From: JAQBXX01 sp947085325
GTDB taxonomy: Bacteria > Pseudomonadota > Gammaproteobacteria > SURF-13
DNA length: 64,000 nucleotides
Assembly (NCBI GenBank): GCA_947085325.1
Contig: CAMTVY010000010.1
Coordinates: 62,001 to 126,000 of the forward strand
Direction of reading: 5' to 3'
Shown: positions 26,000 to 35,307 of the stretch, piece by piece
Position numbering within the stretch: the stretch's first letter is position 1
How the letters are laid out: each line of letters begins with the position of its first letter
Translations under genes and position numbers: made by a program
The notes under the pieces: generated by a model
What the model saw: the letters and a program-made list of their open reading frames with translations, nothing else
What the model was told of the DNA's origin: nothing
The model's database searches: none

Positions 26000-27919
26000 T
26001 TACCTCCGCAGTGTGGCGATCAAGGTGTCGAACAATGCATTTGTGGTTCCGATAACGCGCGCAGCGGCCTGATAGGCCTGCTGGTAACGTATCAGGTCGG
26101 CGGCTTCCTCATCGAGGTTGACACCTGAGACAGCTTCACGGGTCTGGATTATTTGATTGAGCAAGGCTTCCTGTGCTTTGCGGTTGATGTCGGCCTGGTG
26201 GGTCTTGTTGCCCACGTCAGCCACCAGTTGGCCGTAGTCAGCTTGATAGGTTGCCGTGCCACCTGCGAGGGTATTTTGGGTTTGCAAGCCGACCAGCAAC
26301 AATGCATTGCGATTGTCGGCGACGCCGTTGGTGTTGGGTTCTACGGTGAAGGTGTCGCCCACCGCCGGAGTGCCGTTGACCTGTATCTGCCAGCCGTTAT
26401 AGGAAATGTTTGCGCCTGACGTATAGGGCAGCCCCGTCGGGTTACCGGTGCCGGTGCCAGTCACATCGTAGGTGGTGGCGCTGGTGAAGGTAATGGTAAC
26501 CGATTGCTGCAGATTGGCGTCGGCGGCGTTAGTCACTGTGCCGGATGAAATCGTGCCGCTGCCGATGTTGGCGAGTGTCGCAGAGGTGCGAATAGGTGCG
26601 GCGGCTGCGATCTTTTTTGTGTCTGAAATGGCGACACCAATATTGGCTGCGCCGTTGCGCGTGGGCCTAATGAGGAAGCTGTCGCCTGTGTTGATGGCGC
26701 CGGAAGCCAGACTGATCGTGACGCCATCAACGGTGGCTGGTGTGCCGGGGAAGCCTGCCAGCGTGGTGATGGTGTTGTCCGACAGCCGGGTCAAAGTGTA
26801 GGTACCTCCGGTATTTTGCAACAGGTAGTCGCTGGTGGTGAGTGCGCCGATGCTGGTGATGGAGGCGTTTACCACGCCAGTGCCGGTATTGGGGTTGCTA
26901 CCGATGCGAGCGAGCACCTGGGCTGTACCGCTGGCAAAGAAACTGGCGCCGAGCACGCCGTTCAAATCCTGGCCCGCGCCATGCTGGGCGTTGAAGGTGG
27001 CGGCAAGGCCGTCCGCTACACGTCCCAGTGCGTTTTGTGCACTGTCGAGAACGTTGCGGCGAAAGTCGAGCAGTCCGCCAGTGATGCCGCCAATCAAGTT
27101 GTCGGTGATGGTGGTGGAGATACTGCCGACCGTGATCGTGACCTCTTTGCGTGAGGAGTCGAAGGCATTGGTGCTGGTGCTCAGGGCATTGGCTTGGGCG
27201 CCCAGTACCAGGCTCTGGCCGCTGCCGATAAAGACATTCACCGCGCCATCGTCTTGTGTCACAGTGGTCACCGCGACCTGCGTGGCGAGTTTGGCGATCA
27301 ATATGTCGCGCTGATCCAGCAGATCGTTGGGAAGTTGGCCATTGTTGGCCCCCTGGGCCGTTGTGATACTGCTGTTCAGTTTGGCGATTCCTGCCGCAAG
27401 ACTGTTGATTTCAGCAACGGCGGTGGCGAGTTGCGAGTTTATTCCGTTATTGAGGTCGCTCAGGCGCCGGTCAAAATAATGAAAACGATCCGTCAGCGCC
27501 GTGGCACTGCTCAACATCACCTGGCGCGAAGGAATCGAGGCCGGGTTGTTGGCAACGCCCTGCACGGCATTGAAAAATTCCTGCAAGGCAGGCGCGAGCC
27601 CAGCCTTGCTGTCGGCGAGCAGGTTGTCTACCTGGCTTGCCATGTTGTAATAGCTTTGCAGCTGGCTGTTGGCCGAGGTATTGGTACGTACCTGCTGGAT
27701 GAGGAAAGCGTCGTAGATACGGGTGATGCCGCTGACCTGTACACCGCTACCGATGTAGCCGTTGCCGGAAAACTGTGGTGTGTTCGTCCCCAGCGCGACG
27801 CGCTGGCGCGAGTAGCCTTCAGTATTGACGTTGGCGATGTTGTGGCTCGCGGTCGCGAGCGCGCGTTGCGCGGCAATCAGGCCGGATACGCTTACGCCGA
27901 GTGTGTCACCGATGGGCAT
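26000..27919 (-). CDS. flgK: Flagellar hook-associated protein FlgK (HAP1)
   Basis: FlgK is the first hook-filament junction protein. The N-terminus carries the rod/hook family motif RALATASHNIANVNTEGYSR, and the C-terminus the matching helix ending YQAAARVIGTTNALFDTLI. At 639 residues it is larger than E. coli FlgK (547), because of a Thr/Gly-rich exposed central domain with repeats of the pattern TFTSATTYDVTGTG that recur in FlgL. Such variable regions often reflect surface exposure. It is separated from flgJ by 35 nt and directly precedes flgL. Confidence 0.95.
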   Translation of the reverse strand: MPIGDTLGVSVSGLIAAQRALATASHNIANVNTEGYSRQRVALGTNTPQFSGNGYIGSGVQVSGITRIYDAFLIQQVRTNTSANSQLQSYYNMASQVDNLLADSKAGLAPALQEFFNAVQGVANNPASIPSRQVMLSSATALTDRFHYFDRRLSDLNNGINSQLATAVAEINSLAAGIAKLNSSITTAQGANNGQLPNDLLDQRDILIAKLATQVAVTTVTQDDGAVNVFIGSGQSLVLGAQANALSTSTNAFDSSRKEVTITVGSISTTITDNLIGGITGGLLDFRRNVLDSAQNALGRVADGLAATFNAQHGAGQDLNGVLGASFFASGTAQVLARIGSNPNTGTGVVNASITSIGALTTSDYLLQNTGGTYTLTRLSDNTITTLAGFPGTPATVDGVTISLASGAINTGDSFLIRPTRNGAANIGVAISDTKKIAAAAPIRTSATLANIGSGTISSGTVTNAADANLQQSVTITFTSATTYDVTGTGTGNPTGLPYTSGANISYNGWQIQVNGTPAVGDTFTVEPNTNGVADNRNALLLVGLQTQNTLAGGTATYQADYGQLVADVGNKTHQADINRKAQEALLNQIIQTREAVSGVNLDEEAADLIRYQQAYQAAARVIGTTNALFDTLIATLRR

Positions 27920-27954
27920 GGGTCAACTCCAGGGATACACGAGAGCGGGTCATG

Positions 27955-28962
27955 TCAGGGTCTCCCCGCTGCATCAGGCAGCGGTTGTGCGCCCGCCAGT
28001 TGAAGATTGGCAACGGCGTCACGCAAGGTATCACCGTTGAGGATGCTGGTAATCTTGCGCGCATAGTTTGGATCCGTGGCGTAGCCTGCTTTCTGCAAGG
28101 CATGGGCAAAGGCCTCGGGGTTTTTGGTCTGTTGCAGCGCTTCGGCATAGCGGGGATTGGCCTGCAGAAAATTCACATAATCCATGAAACTTGCTTCAGG
28201 CGACGGATAGACGCGAAACATGTCGTTGCGTCGGACGGCGATGCCGCCCACATACTCCAGTGTTGACACAGAGATGCGTGAACCGTCCCAGCTGGTATGG
28301 GCCTTGATGCCGAACAGGTTGTGGCTGCTGCCTTGCGGGGCAGGCGTGACCGACTGGCCCCACCCGGTTTCGAGCGCGGCCTGTGCCAGCAGGAATTTCG
28401 GTGTAATGCCCAGTGCGCGCGCAGCCTGTTGCGCGTGCGGCCACAGCTTCTGCACGAAATCTTCCGGGCCATCGAAGCTTAGTGCTTTCTGCCCTGAGTC
28501 AGGTGCTGCGTCGGTGTAGGCACTGTGGATAGCTTGCGGACTATGTGTTTCCGTCGATGATGGTATGGACAGGGGCATGACCTCTCCACGAAACAGGCGT
28601 GAGGAAAACGGATTGGGAGGATTGTCGCCCAAGACATCGGTGGCAGGTGCTGCGGCGAGATTACCGCCCAGCTGCTGGGCCAGCATGTCAGACAGGCCGA
28701 TGCCACGGCCCTTGGATAAGGTAAGCGCGAGCTGCTGGTCAAACATGTCGCGGTACTGATCCGCTTCGGCGCTGCCAAAGAGGTCATCACCCATGCTGGC
28801 CTGACGCATACTTTTCAGCATCATCTGCGTAAACAGCGCCTCGAACTGCTGGGCTACTGCACGCAGTGTCTCGGGGGAATTGGTGCGTGCTTCCGCGCGC
28901 AGGCGCGTGAGACCCTGAAAGTCTGTGTAGATGTCGGCGCTGGGTACGGTGGATGTCATCAT
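27955..28962 (-). CDS. flgJ: Flagellar rod-assembly muramidase FlgJ
   Basis: FlgJ has two parts: an N-terminal rod-capping domain (residues ~30-130, with VAQQFEALFTQMMLKSMRQA) and a C-terminal peptidoglycan hydrolase (~170-310). The C-terminal catalytic segment includes LLAQAALETGWGQSV, with the essential Glu, and NLFGIKAHTSWDG. It clears the cell wall so that the rod can cross the periplasm. The 335-residue length is near E. coli's 313. The start overlaps the flgI stop by 4 nt, and the protein keeps both domains rather than the rod-only form seen in some bacteria. Confidence 0.95.
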   Translation of the reverse strand: MMTSTVPSADIYTDFQGLTRLRAEARTNSPETLRAVAQQFEALFTQMMLKSMRQASMGDDLFGSAEADQYRDMFDQQLALTLSKGRGIGLSDMLAQQLGGNLAAAPATDVLGDNPPNPFSSRLFRGEVMPLSIPSSTETHSPQAIHSAYTDAAPDSGQKALSFDGPEDFVQKLWPHAQQAARALGITPKFLLAQAALETGWGQSVTPAPQGSSHNLFGIKAHTSWDGSRISVSTLEYVGGIAVRRNDMFRVYPSPEASFMDYVNFLQANPRYAEALQQTKNPEAFAHALQKAGYATDPNYARKITSILNGDTLRDAVANLQLAGAQPLPDAAGRP

Positions 28963-30095
28963 ATGACCAGGAGTTCGGCGCGTAGCGCGCCCGCTTCCTT
29001 CAATGCTTCCAGAATGGCGACCAGATCGCCGGGGGCGGCGCCCACCTGATTTACGGCGCGCACGATTTCATCCAGCGATACTCCGGGCTGAAACAGGAAC
29101 ATACGCTGCTTTTCTTGCGTTGCTGTGATGTCGAATTTCGGCACTACTTGCGTGCTGGCGGCGGGGAGCGTGTTACTGGGCCCGGGAGCGAAAGGTGGTG
29201 GCTGGCTTACGATAGGGTTGGCTGCAATGGTAACGGTAAGGCTGCCGTGCGATACCGCAGCAGGCGATACGCGCACATGCTGACCGATCACCACCGTGCC
29301 GGTGCGCGAGTTGATGATAACCTTGGCGGAAGTTTCGCCCGGCTCCAGTGTGATGTTCTCCAGCAGCGATACGAAGCGTACCCGATCCGCGGTGCTGGCG
29401 GGTGCGGCTACGCGCACCGAGGAGCCATCCAGCGCCTGTGCCGAACCTTCGCCCAGTGTGTTATCAATGGCAGCGGACATGCGATTTGCCGTGGTGAAGT
29501 CGGATGTGTGCAGGTTCAGCGTCACGCTGTCGCCGCTGCCGAATCCGGAGGGCACACTACGTTCTACGGTGGCGCCGTTCGGGATGCGTCCGGCACTGGG
29601 GATATTGACCGTGATTTTGGATCCATCCTCGGTCTCGGCACCGAACCCGCCCACAATCAGGTTACCCTGTGCGATGGCGTATACGTTGCCGTCGGCACCG
29701 CGTAACGGTGACATCAACAGTGTACCTCCGCGCAGACTCTTGGCATTGCCGATGGATGTGACGGTGACGTCAATGGTCTGACCGGGCTTGGCGAACGGCG
29801 GCAGATCGGTGGACAGTGCCACTGCTGCAACATTCTTGAGCTGTGGGTTCGCGCCCGGCGGCAGATTAATGCCAAGCTGGGACAGCATACTGGTGAGGCT
29901 TTGCGAAGTGAAGGGCGCCTGACTGGTTTGATCGCCAGTGCCATTCAGACCTACTACCAGGCCGTAGCCTATGAGCTGGTTATTGCGCACGCCAGCGACC
30001 GCTGCGAGATCTTTAATACGTTCTGCATGGGCAGTAGACGCAATCAGCAGCAAGCTGAGCATAGGCAACAGAAGGCGTTTTATCGTCATGACCAT
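28959..30095 (-). CDS. flgI: Flagellar P-ring protein FlgI
   Basis: FlgI forms the periplasmic P-ring bushing around the rod. The start at ATG 30095 is preceded by GAGAACC and gives a signal peptide (MTIKRLLLPMLSLLLIASTAHA) immediately before mature AERIKDLAAVAGVRNNQL. An in-frame extension to 30161 lacks support. The family segments LIGYGLVVGLNGTGDQT and VKIxxRTGTVV-like INSRTGTVVIGQHV are intact over ~378 residues. It overlaps flgJ by 4 nt. An 85-nt gap carrying a hairpin separates it from flgH. Confidence 0.96.
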   Translation of the reverse strand: MVMTIKRLLLPMLSLLLIASTAHAERIKDLAAVAGVRNNQLIGYGLVVGLNGTGDQTSQAPFTSQSLTSMLSQLGINLPPGANPQLKNVAAVALSTDLPPFAKPGQTIDVTVTSIGNAKSLRGGTLLMSPLRGADGNVYAIAQGNLIVGGFGAETEDGSKITVNIPSAGRIPNGATVERSVPSGFGSGDSVTLNLHTSDFTTANRMSAAIDNTLGEGSAQALDGSSVRVAAPASTADRVRFVSLLENITLEPGETSAKVIINSRTGTVVIGQHVRVSPAAVSHGSLTVTIAANPIVSQPPPFAPGPSNTLPAASTQVVPKFDITATQEKQRMFLFQPGVSLDEIVRAVNQVGAAPGDLVAILEALKEAGALRAELLVI

Positions 30096-30156
30096 GGTTC
30101 TCAAATAATGGGCAATAAGCAGCAAGCCGTTATAAAAATACGGTCTTGCAATGTGC

Positions 30157-30181
30157 AACATGCAGCTGATATCTGCATGTT
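30157..30181 (-). promoter_or_regulatory. Perfect hairpin at the flgH-flgI junction
   Basis: AACATGCAG and CTGCATGTT form a perfect 9-bp stem with a 7-nt loop, starting at the last base of the flgH stop codon on the minus strand. No T-run follows directly. It may mark an mRNA processing or stability site within the flagellar operon. Confidence 0.5.
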
Positions 30182-30891
30182 CAAAATGGCCATAAGGCGC
30201 TCAGAAAGAACCGGGCCAGCCAGCCAGCCGCGTTTGCATCAGCTACCTGGCCTTTGCCGCCATACGATATCTGGGCGTCCCCCACCTTGGTTGAGAGCAC
30301 TGAATTATCGGGACGGATATCGGCGGGACGCACAATGCCGGCGATACGCACATACTCGTCGCCCTGGTTGAGGGCGAGCAGTTTTTCGCCTCGTATCATG
30401 AGGTAACCGTTCGGCAGCACTTCTGCCACAGTTACTGTGATACTGCCGCTCAGGCTGTTCTTCTGGCTGCTGTCGCCGCTGCCCTTGAAATCGCTATTGG
30501 AGTCGAGTGAATTGGCAAGCGTGTTGTTTTGGTTGCTTGCGAACGGCAGGATGCCCGGCGCATTGAACTGCAGCGTAGAACCAAGTAGTGTCGGGCTATC
30601 GACACTGGTGGAGCTGTCGCGCTTGGTGTTGGTTTTTGCCTCTTTGCTCGCTATGGTGTTTTCCACCAGCTGTATGGTGAGCAGGTCGCCCACGCGCTGT
30701 GCACGCTGGTCTTCAAACAGCGACACGGCGTATCCTGCCTGATAGATCGCGCCATTGCGTGACTCCGGTGGTGGGGCCGCAAGCGGGCGTGTCGGCGCGT
30801 AGGCCGGGTCAGGCTGCAGGCCATTGCTCACGCAGCCACCGAGCAGCAATGCCAGGCACGCCAACAGCATTTTCAATAATGTATGTTTCAT
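30181..30891 (-). CDS. flgH: Flagellar L-ring lipoprotein FlgH
   Basis: FlgH builds the outer-membrane L-ring. The 236-residue protein has a lipoprotein signal (MKHTLLKMLLACLALLLGGC, Cys20), matching the known lipid anchoring. The conserved region AGYAVSLFEDQRAQRVGDLL and the GEKLLALNQGDEYVRIAGIV strand near the C-terminus identify it. It is placed between flgG and flgI as in all proteobacterial flagellar operons and starts 22 nt after the flgG stop. Confidence 0.96.
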   Translation of the reverse strand: MKHTLLKMLLACLALLLGGCVSNGLQPDPAYAPTRPLAAPPPESRNGAIYQAGYAVSLFEDQRAQRVGDLLTIQLVENTIASKEAKTNTKRDSSTSVDSPTLLGSTLQFNAPGILPFASNQNNTLANSLDSNSDFKGSGDSSQKNSLSGSITVTVAEVLPNGYLMIRGEKLLALNQGDEYVRIAGIVRPADIRPDNSVLSTKVGDAQISYGGKGQVADANAAGWLARFFLSALWPF

Positions 30892-30913
30892 GTCACGTTA
30901 CCCTGCACCGACG

Positions 30914-31699
30914 TTACAAATTGTTGCTGATATAGCGCAGCATTTCGTCACTGGCTGCGATGGCTTTTGAATTCATTTCGTAGGCACGCTGGGCCTCAAT
31001 CATGCCCACCAGTTCTTCCACTACGTTCACATTCGAGCTTTCGACTGAGCCCTGCACGATGGAGCCAAGGCCGTTCAGTCCCGGTGTGCCGGTCTGTGCG
31101 GTGCCACTCGCGGTAGAGTCCACGAACAGATTGCCACCAATAGGTTGCAGCCCAGCCGGATTGACGAAGTCTGCGATCTGCAGGCTGCCCACCTGCGTGC
31201 TTGCTGTACTGCCGGCAGGGAGGACAGAAACCACACCGTCAGTGCCGATGGTAATGCTCAGCGTGTTTTGTGGAATGGTGATGCCGGGCTCCAGAAGATA
31301 TCCGTTCGCCGTTACCAGTTGACCCTGCGAGTTCAGCTGGAATGCACCGTCGCGTGTGTAGGCGATGGTGCCATCAGGTGTCAACACCTGCAGGAATCCG
31401 CGCCCCTGGATAGCGACATCGAGTGAATTGTTGGTCTGTACCAAGTTGCCTTGCGTAAACAGCTTTTCCGTGGCCACAGTGCGTACGCCGGTACCGAGCA
31501 TCAACCCAGAGGGAAGTTGTGTGTTTTGCGATGACTGGGCGCCTACCTGGCGTACGTTTTGATACAGCAGATCCTCAAACACGGCACGCCCGGTTTTGAA
31601 GCCGGTGGTGTTGACGTTGGCCAGGTTGTTGGAGATGACGGCAAGACGCGTCTGCTGTGCGTCGAGCCCGGTTTTCGCTATCCAGAGTGCGGGATTCAT
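30914..31699 (-). CDS. flgG: Flagellar distal rod protein FlgG
   Basis: FlgG forms the distal rod. The 261-residue length equals the family norm. The N-terminal rod motif LAVISNNLANVNTTGFKTGR, the central VAIQGRGFLQVLTPDGT segment and the C-terminal SSNVNVVEELVGMIEAQRAY helix are all present. The Q-rich stretch after residue 45, typical of distal rod proteins, is modest here (GAQSSQNTQLPSGL). It is separated from flgF by 26 nt. Confidence 0.97.
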   Translation of the reverse strand: MNPALWIAKTGLDAQQTRLAVISNNLANVNTTGFKTGRAVFEDLLYQNVRQVGAQSSQNTQLPSGLMLGTGVRTVATEKLFTQGNLVQTNNSLDVAIQGRGFLQVLTPDGTIAYTRDGAFQLNSQGQLVTANGYLLEPGITIPQNTLSITIGTDGVVSVLPAGSTASTQVGSLQIADFVNPAGLQPIGGNLFVDSTASGTAQTGTPGLNGLGSIVQGSVESSNVNVVEELVGMIEAQRAYEMNSKAIAASDEMLRYISNNL

Positions 31700-31725
31700 G
31701 TGTATTCCTTGTTTGCTGTGTTCAG

Positions 31726-32466
31726 TTAGCCGAGACGCATAAGCTGGGCTGAGGCGCTGTCAGTTTCCTCGGCGGTTTTCATCAGTTTGGCTTGCACTTC
31801 GAACCCGCGTGCGAGCGCGATGATGTTGACCATGGCTTCCACCGCATTAACATTGCTGCCCTCCAGAGCGCCGGAGACGAGTTGTATTTTGGCGTCAGGC
31901 ACGGCCTGAATGCTTTCCTTGTCGCGCAGCAGGCCATCGGCACCCTTGATCAGGGATTCAGGCGGTGGGTTTACCAAGCGGATTCTGTCTACTATCGCCA
32001 GGGTGGTGGCGCTTTGCCCGACAGGGCGGATGGAGATGGTGCCGTCGGCACCGATTTCAATTTTTTCAGCGGGCGGTAGTGCTATCGGGCCGCCGTTGCC
32101 GAGCACCGGATGGCCGGCGCCGGTTTCAAGCAGACCGTTGGGCGAGATGTGCAGATCGCCCGTGCGCGTATATGCTTCGCTACCGTCAGGCGCCTGTACC
32201 GCAATAAAGCCTGTGCCATTGATGGCGACATCCAGCTCGCGTCCAGTGTTCATGATCTGACCTTGTGTCAGATCGACGCCGTTTGATTGGGGTTGAGAAT
32301 AGGCACGACTGGCCCAGCCCGGTCCGGTGACTGGCAGGCTCTGAAATGACGCGAGGTCGGCGCGAAACCCGGTGGTGCTGGCGTTGGCGAGATTGTGAGT
32401 ATGGACGGACTGCGCCAGCATCGTCTGCTGGGCGCCATTCATCGCAACATAAATCATCCTGTCCAT
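31726..32466 (-). CDS. flgF: Flagellar proximal rod protein FlgF
   Basis: FlgF is one of the proximal rod proteins. The 246-residue protein starts DRMIYVAMNGAQQTMLAQS and continues with HNLANASTTGFRADLASF, a variant of the rod-family ANANTPGF motif. The C-terminal SNVNAVEAMVNIIALARGFE helix is intact. Length and position between flgE and flgG agree with the family. Confidence 0.96.
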   Translation of the reverse strand: MDRMIYVAMNGAQQTMLAQSVHTHNLANASTTGFRADLASFQSLPVTGPGWASRAYSQPQSNGVDLTQGQIMNTGRELDVAINGTGFIAVQAPDGSEAYTRTGDLHISPNGLLETGAGHPVLGNGGPIALPPAEKIEIGADGTISIRPVGQSATTLAIVDRIRLVNPPPESLIKGADGLLRDKESIQAVPDAKIQLVSGALEGSNVNAVEAMVNIIALARGFEVQAKLMKTAEETDSASAQLMRLG

Positions 32467-32503
32467 TTCAGTGTGTTCCCAAAGTTACTCAGTGGTAATG
32501 CTG

Positions 32504-34129
32504 TTAACGACGAATGTTTATGACTGCCTGAGTGATGGCGTCATCGGTGCTGATGACCTGTGCATTCGCCTGGAAATTGCGCTGAGAGGTAATCATGCTC
32601 ACCAGTTGTTCGGTGAGGTCGACATTGGAGCCCTCCAGCGCGCCTGCCTGAATGAGCCCCAGGCTGGCTGACCCCGGTGCGCCGGTCAAGGCCGAACCGG
32701 ACTGAAAAGTTTCCGCCCAGTTGGTATTGCCCAACTGCTGCAGACCCTGCGGATTGCTGAAGTTGGTGAGTGCGATTTGGCCTAACGCCGTGGACTGACC
32801 GTTGGTGTAGCGCGCGAACACAATGCCGCTGCTGTCAATGTTGACGCCGGAGAGACGGCCGGTGGTGTAGCCATCCTGGGTCAGGCTGTTCACGCCGAAG
32901 GCACTGCCGAATTGCTTCGTCTCGGTGTAATCAAGCGTGAGTGCAATGGTGGCTGCGCCATTGCCGGGGTTGTAGGCGGAGTAAGTGATGGCGTTAGGCG
33001 GTGCTACAGCGCCATTCACACTGGCGAGATCGCCGGTACTGGAAAAGCCAAGGGTATTGGCGCTATCGACGGCGCTGCCGTCAATATAAAGATAGCTCTC
33101 CCACACGTTGGGCGTGCCGGTCTTGCGGTAATACATGGTGGCGAGGTGTGAGGTGCCGAGTGAGTCGTAGATGGTGGTCGAGGTTGAATTGTTGTAGGAG
33201 CTGGCGGCGCTGGGGCTAAAAGCGCCCTGCACGTTGCCATCGCTGGCCGCCGCGATATCAGAGGCGCCCGCGCCCGTGAGTTGGGTAAGGCCGGTGGTGT
33301 TCATCGTCAGCGGAACGGTACCCTGTGCGCCGGTGCCATCCGGATCCCAGTTCAGGGTCACACTGGTGGTGGTGCCGATGTCGATACCAGTGGTGGTGCT
33401 GCTGCTAGTAGTAGGGGGTGTAGTGGAGGCACCGCCGACGAGTAGCTCCGCGCCCCACACGTTGCCTGCGCCGGAATAGGTGTAGCGCAGCGAAGCGTTG
33501 GTGATCGAGTTCCCGGACGCGTCGATCAGGGTAAAGTCGGCGGTAGTGAATGGGCTGCCGCCACCGTCGGTTCGCAGCGTCTGCACACCACTCAGCGTGA
33601 GAGTAGAGGAGGCGGTGGGCGCCAGCGGCACTGCGGCAGCGGCGTTGAGATTCATGCCGATAGTGATACCGGCCGTAGCGCTGGGGGCGATGTCGGCGGT
33701 GGACAACTGCAAGGTGCCCAGAGCGCCAGTGATGTTGCCAGTGGCGTCGGCCTGGAAAGCAGTGAGCTTCTGGGCAGTAGGGTTCACGACATACCCTTCC
33801 CGGTCAATCCCGAATGAGCCGGCGCGTGAATAGACGATGGTGCCATTGTCATCGAGCCGAAAGAAGCCCTGGCCGTTGATGGCGAGATCCATGTTGCTTT
33901 GGGTGAAGCCGATATTACCCTGGCCGAACTGCTGCGCCACCGAGGAAAGGCGCACGCCGCTGCCGATGGAGATGCCAGAGGAGCCGGTGCTGGTCGCGGC
34001 ATAGATATCACCGAACTCCGCACGCGAGGCCTTGAAGCCGGTGGTGCTGCTGTTGGCGATGTTGTTTGAAATCACATTGAGCTCGGCAGCAGCAGCATTG
34101 AGCCCGCTTAGTGCTGTACGAAATGCCAT
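32504..34129 (-). CDS. flgE: Flagellar hook protein FlgE
   Basis: FlgE polymerises into the hook. The N-terminus AFRTALSGLNAAAAELNVIS and the motif NNIANSSTTGFKASRAEFGD are canonical, as is the C-terminal SNVDLTEQLVSMITSQRNFQ. At 541 residues it is much longer than E. coli FlgE (402). The extra length is a Ser/Thr/Gly-rich middle with runs such as TTPPTTSSSTTTGIDIGTT, probably surface-exposed domains that vary between species. It lies 52 nt downstream of flgD. Confidence 0.95.
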   Translation of the reverse strand: MAFRTALSGLNAAAAELNVISNNIANSSTTGFKASRAEFGDIYAATSTGSSGISIGSGVRLSSVAQQFGQGNIGFTQSNMDLAINGQGFFRLDDNGTIVYSRAGSFGIDREGYVVNPTAQKLTAFQADATGNITGALGTLQLSTADIAPSATAGITIGMNLNAAAAVPLAPTASSTLTLSGVQTLRTDGGGSPFTTADFTLIDASGNSITNASLRYTYSGAGNVWGAELLVGGASTTPPTTSSSTTTGIDIGTTTSVTLNWDPDGTGAQGTVPLTMNTTGLTQLTGAGASDIAAASDGNVQGAFSPSAASSYNNSTSTTIYDSLGTSHLATMYYRKTGTPNVWESYLYIDGSAVDSANTLGFSSTGDLASVNGAVAPPNAITYSAYNPGNGAATIALTLDYTETKQFGSAFGVNSLTQDGYTTGRLSGVNIDSSGIVFARYTNGQSTALGQIALTNFSNPQGLQQLGNTNWAETFQSGSALTGAPGSASLGLIQAGALEGSNVDLTEQLVSMITSQRNFQANAQVISTDDAITQAVINIRR

Positions 34130-34181
34130 GATCTATCTCCTGTTGTGGCGAACGGTGAGTCTGAGACTCACATGCGGTTAA

Positions 34182-34862
34182 CTAAAATATCTGTCGTACT
34201 GCGGACAGTGCGATGGTGTCTCCTCCAAAGAGGTTGAGGCTCAGTCCCTGCCCGTTATTGCCCAGCGTGACACTCTCTACGCGGGCGTCGACCAAGGTGT
34301 CCGCGCCCTGTTGACGGCCATCCATGACGGCGGTGGCCTGGATGCGATAGCGACCGGGCGCGGCGGCCTCGCCCCCATCCATGGTTCCATCCCAGCCAAA
34401 GGACACCAGCCCGCTGGCTTGCTGGCCGAGATCCAGGCGGCGCACCAGTTGTCCGGCGGCGTCGTAAATGGAGAGCGTAAGATTTGAGGTGCTCGCGGCA
34501 AGATCCACGGCACCGCTGAGGCCTGTGTTGGGGGTTAGTATGTTGCCATAGCTGCCCGGTGCCAGCACGCCGCGGCCTACCATGCTGGCGCCCTGCAGGG
34601 CCTGGTCGGAACCGAGGCTGTCGGCCAGTCTGGAGAAGGCCGTCTGCAAATCCTGGATGCCGCTCACCGTACTGAACTGTGCGATCTGGCTCAGAAATTC
34701 GGCATTATCCATCGGCTTGGTCGGATTCTGGTTCTGCAGCTGTGCCGTCATGAGCTTCAGAAACTCTTCCTGGCCGAGCTTGTTTTTGGCGCTGGATGGG
34801 GTGGTTGTTGCCGCCGTCAGGCCCAGTGCATCATAAGGGTTAGTGTTTTCTATAGTGTTCAT
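34182..34862 (-). CDS. flgD: Flagellar hook-capping protein FlgD
   Basis: FlgD caps the growing hook and is discarded on completion. The N-terminal conserved motif is LGQEEFLKLMTAQLQNQNP, followed by PMDNAEFLSQIAQFSTVSGI. The C-terminal half (about residues 85-226) contains the FlgD Ig-like and tudor-like domain with SLSIYDAAGQLV-type and FGWDGTMDGG segments. The 226-residue length is normal. It starts 14 nt after the flgC stop. Confidence 0.95.
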   Translation of the reverse strand: MNTIENTNPYDALGLTAATTTPSSAKNKLGQEEFLKLMTAQLQNQNPTKPMDNAEFLSQIAQFSTVSGIQDLQTAFSRLADSLGSDQALQGASMVGRGVLAPGSYGNILTPNTGLSGAVDLAASTSNLTLSIYDAAGQLVRRLDLGQQASGLVSFGWDGTMDGGEAAAPGRYRIQATAVMDGRQQGADTLVDARVESVTLGNNGQGLSLNLFGGDTIALSAVRQIF

Positions 34863-34876
34863 TCAGTGTCTCCTGC

Positions 34877-35305
34877 TTACTGGCCGAGAGTGAGCGTTTT
34901 CAGCAGCAGCTGTTTTGAGGTATTGGCGACCTCGACGTTACTCTGGTAAGAGCGCGAGGCTGAAATCATGTTAGCCATTTCCTCTACCATGTTGATGTTG
35001 GGCAGATAGATGTAGCCGTTGGCGTCGGCCTGGGGGTTCCCGGGCTCATAGCGACTCTGTACCGGTGTCGTGCTTTCGACGATGCCGAGCACCTGCACGC
35101 CGCGGCTGGCGTTCTGCTCCAGGCCGCTGCCGCCGTTGAGTGCGCCCATCACGGCGGCGAATACCGGATGCCGCGCGCGGTAGGTTTGTTCTGCGCTGCT
35201 GCTGGCGTTTTCCGCATTGGCGAGGTTGCTGGAAGTGGTATTGAGGCGCAGCGACTGCGCGCTCATGCCGCTGCCGGCGATATCAAAAATGTTGAGTAGT
35301 GACAT
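34877..35305 (-). CDS. flgC: Flagellar proximal rod protein FlgC
   Basis: FlgC is a proximal rod subunit. The 142-residue protein begins SLLNIFDIAGSGMSAQSLRL and continues TTSSNLANAENASSSAEQTYRA, in which the usual ANANT motif is altered to ANAEN. The C-terminus NINMVEEMANMISASRSY is typical. It follows flgB after 2 nt. Confidence 0.96.
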   Translation of the reverse strand: MSLLNIFDIAGSGMSAQSLRLNTTSSNLANAENASSSAEQTYRARHPVFAAVMGALNGGSGLEQNASRGVQVLGIVESTTPVQSRYEPGNPQADANGYIYLPNINMVEEMANMISASRSYQSNVEVANTSKQLLLKTLTLGQ

Positions 35306-35307
35306 GG

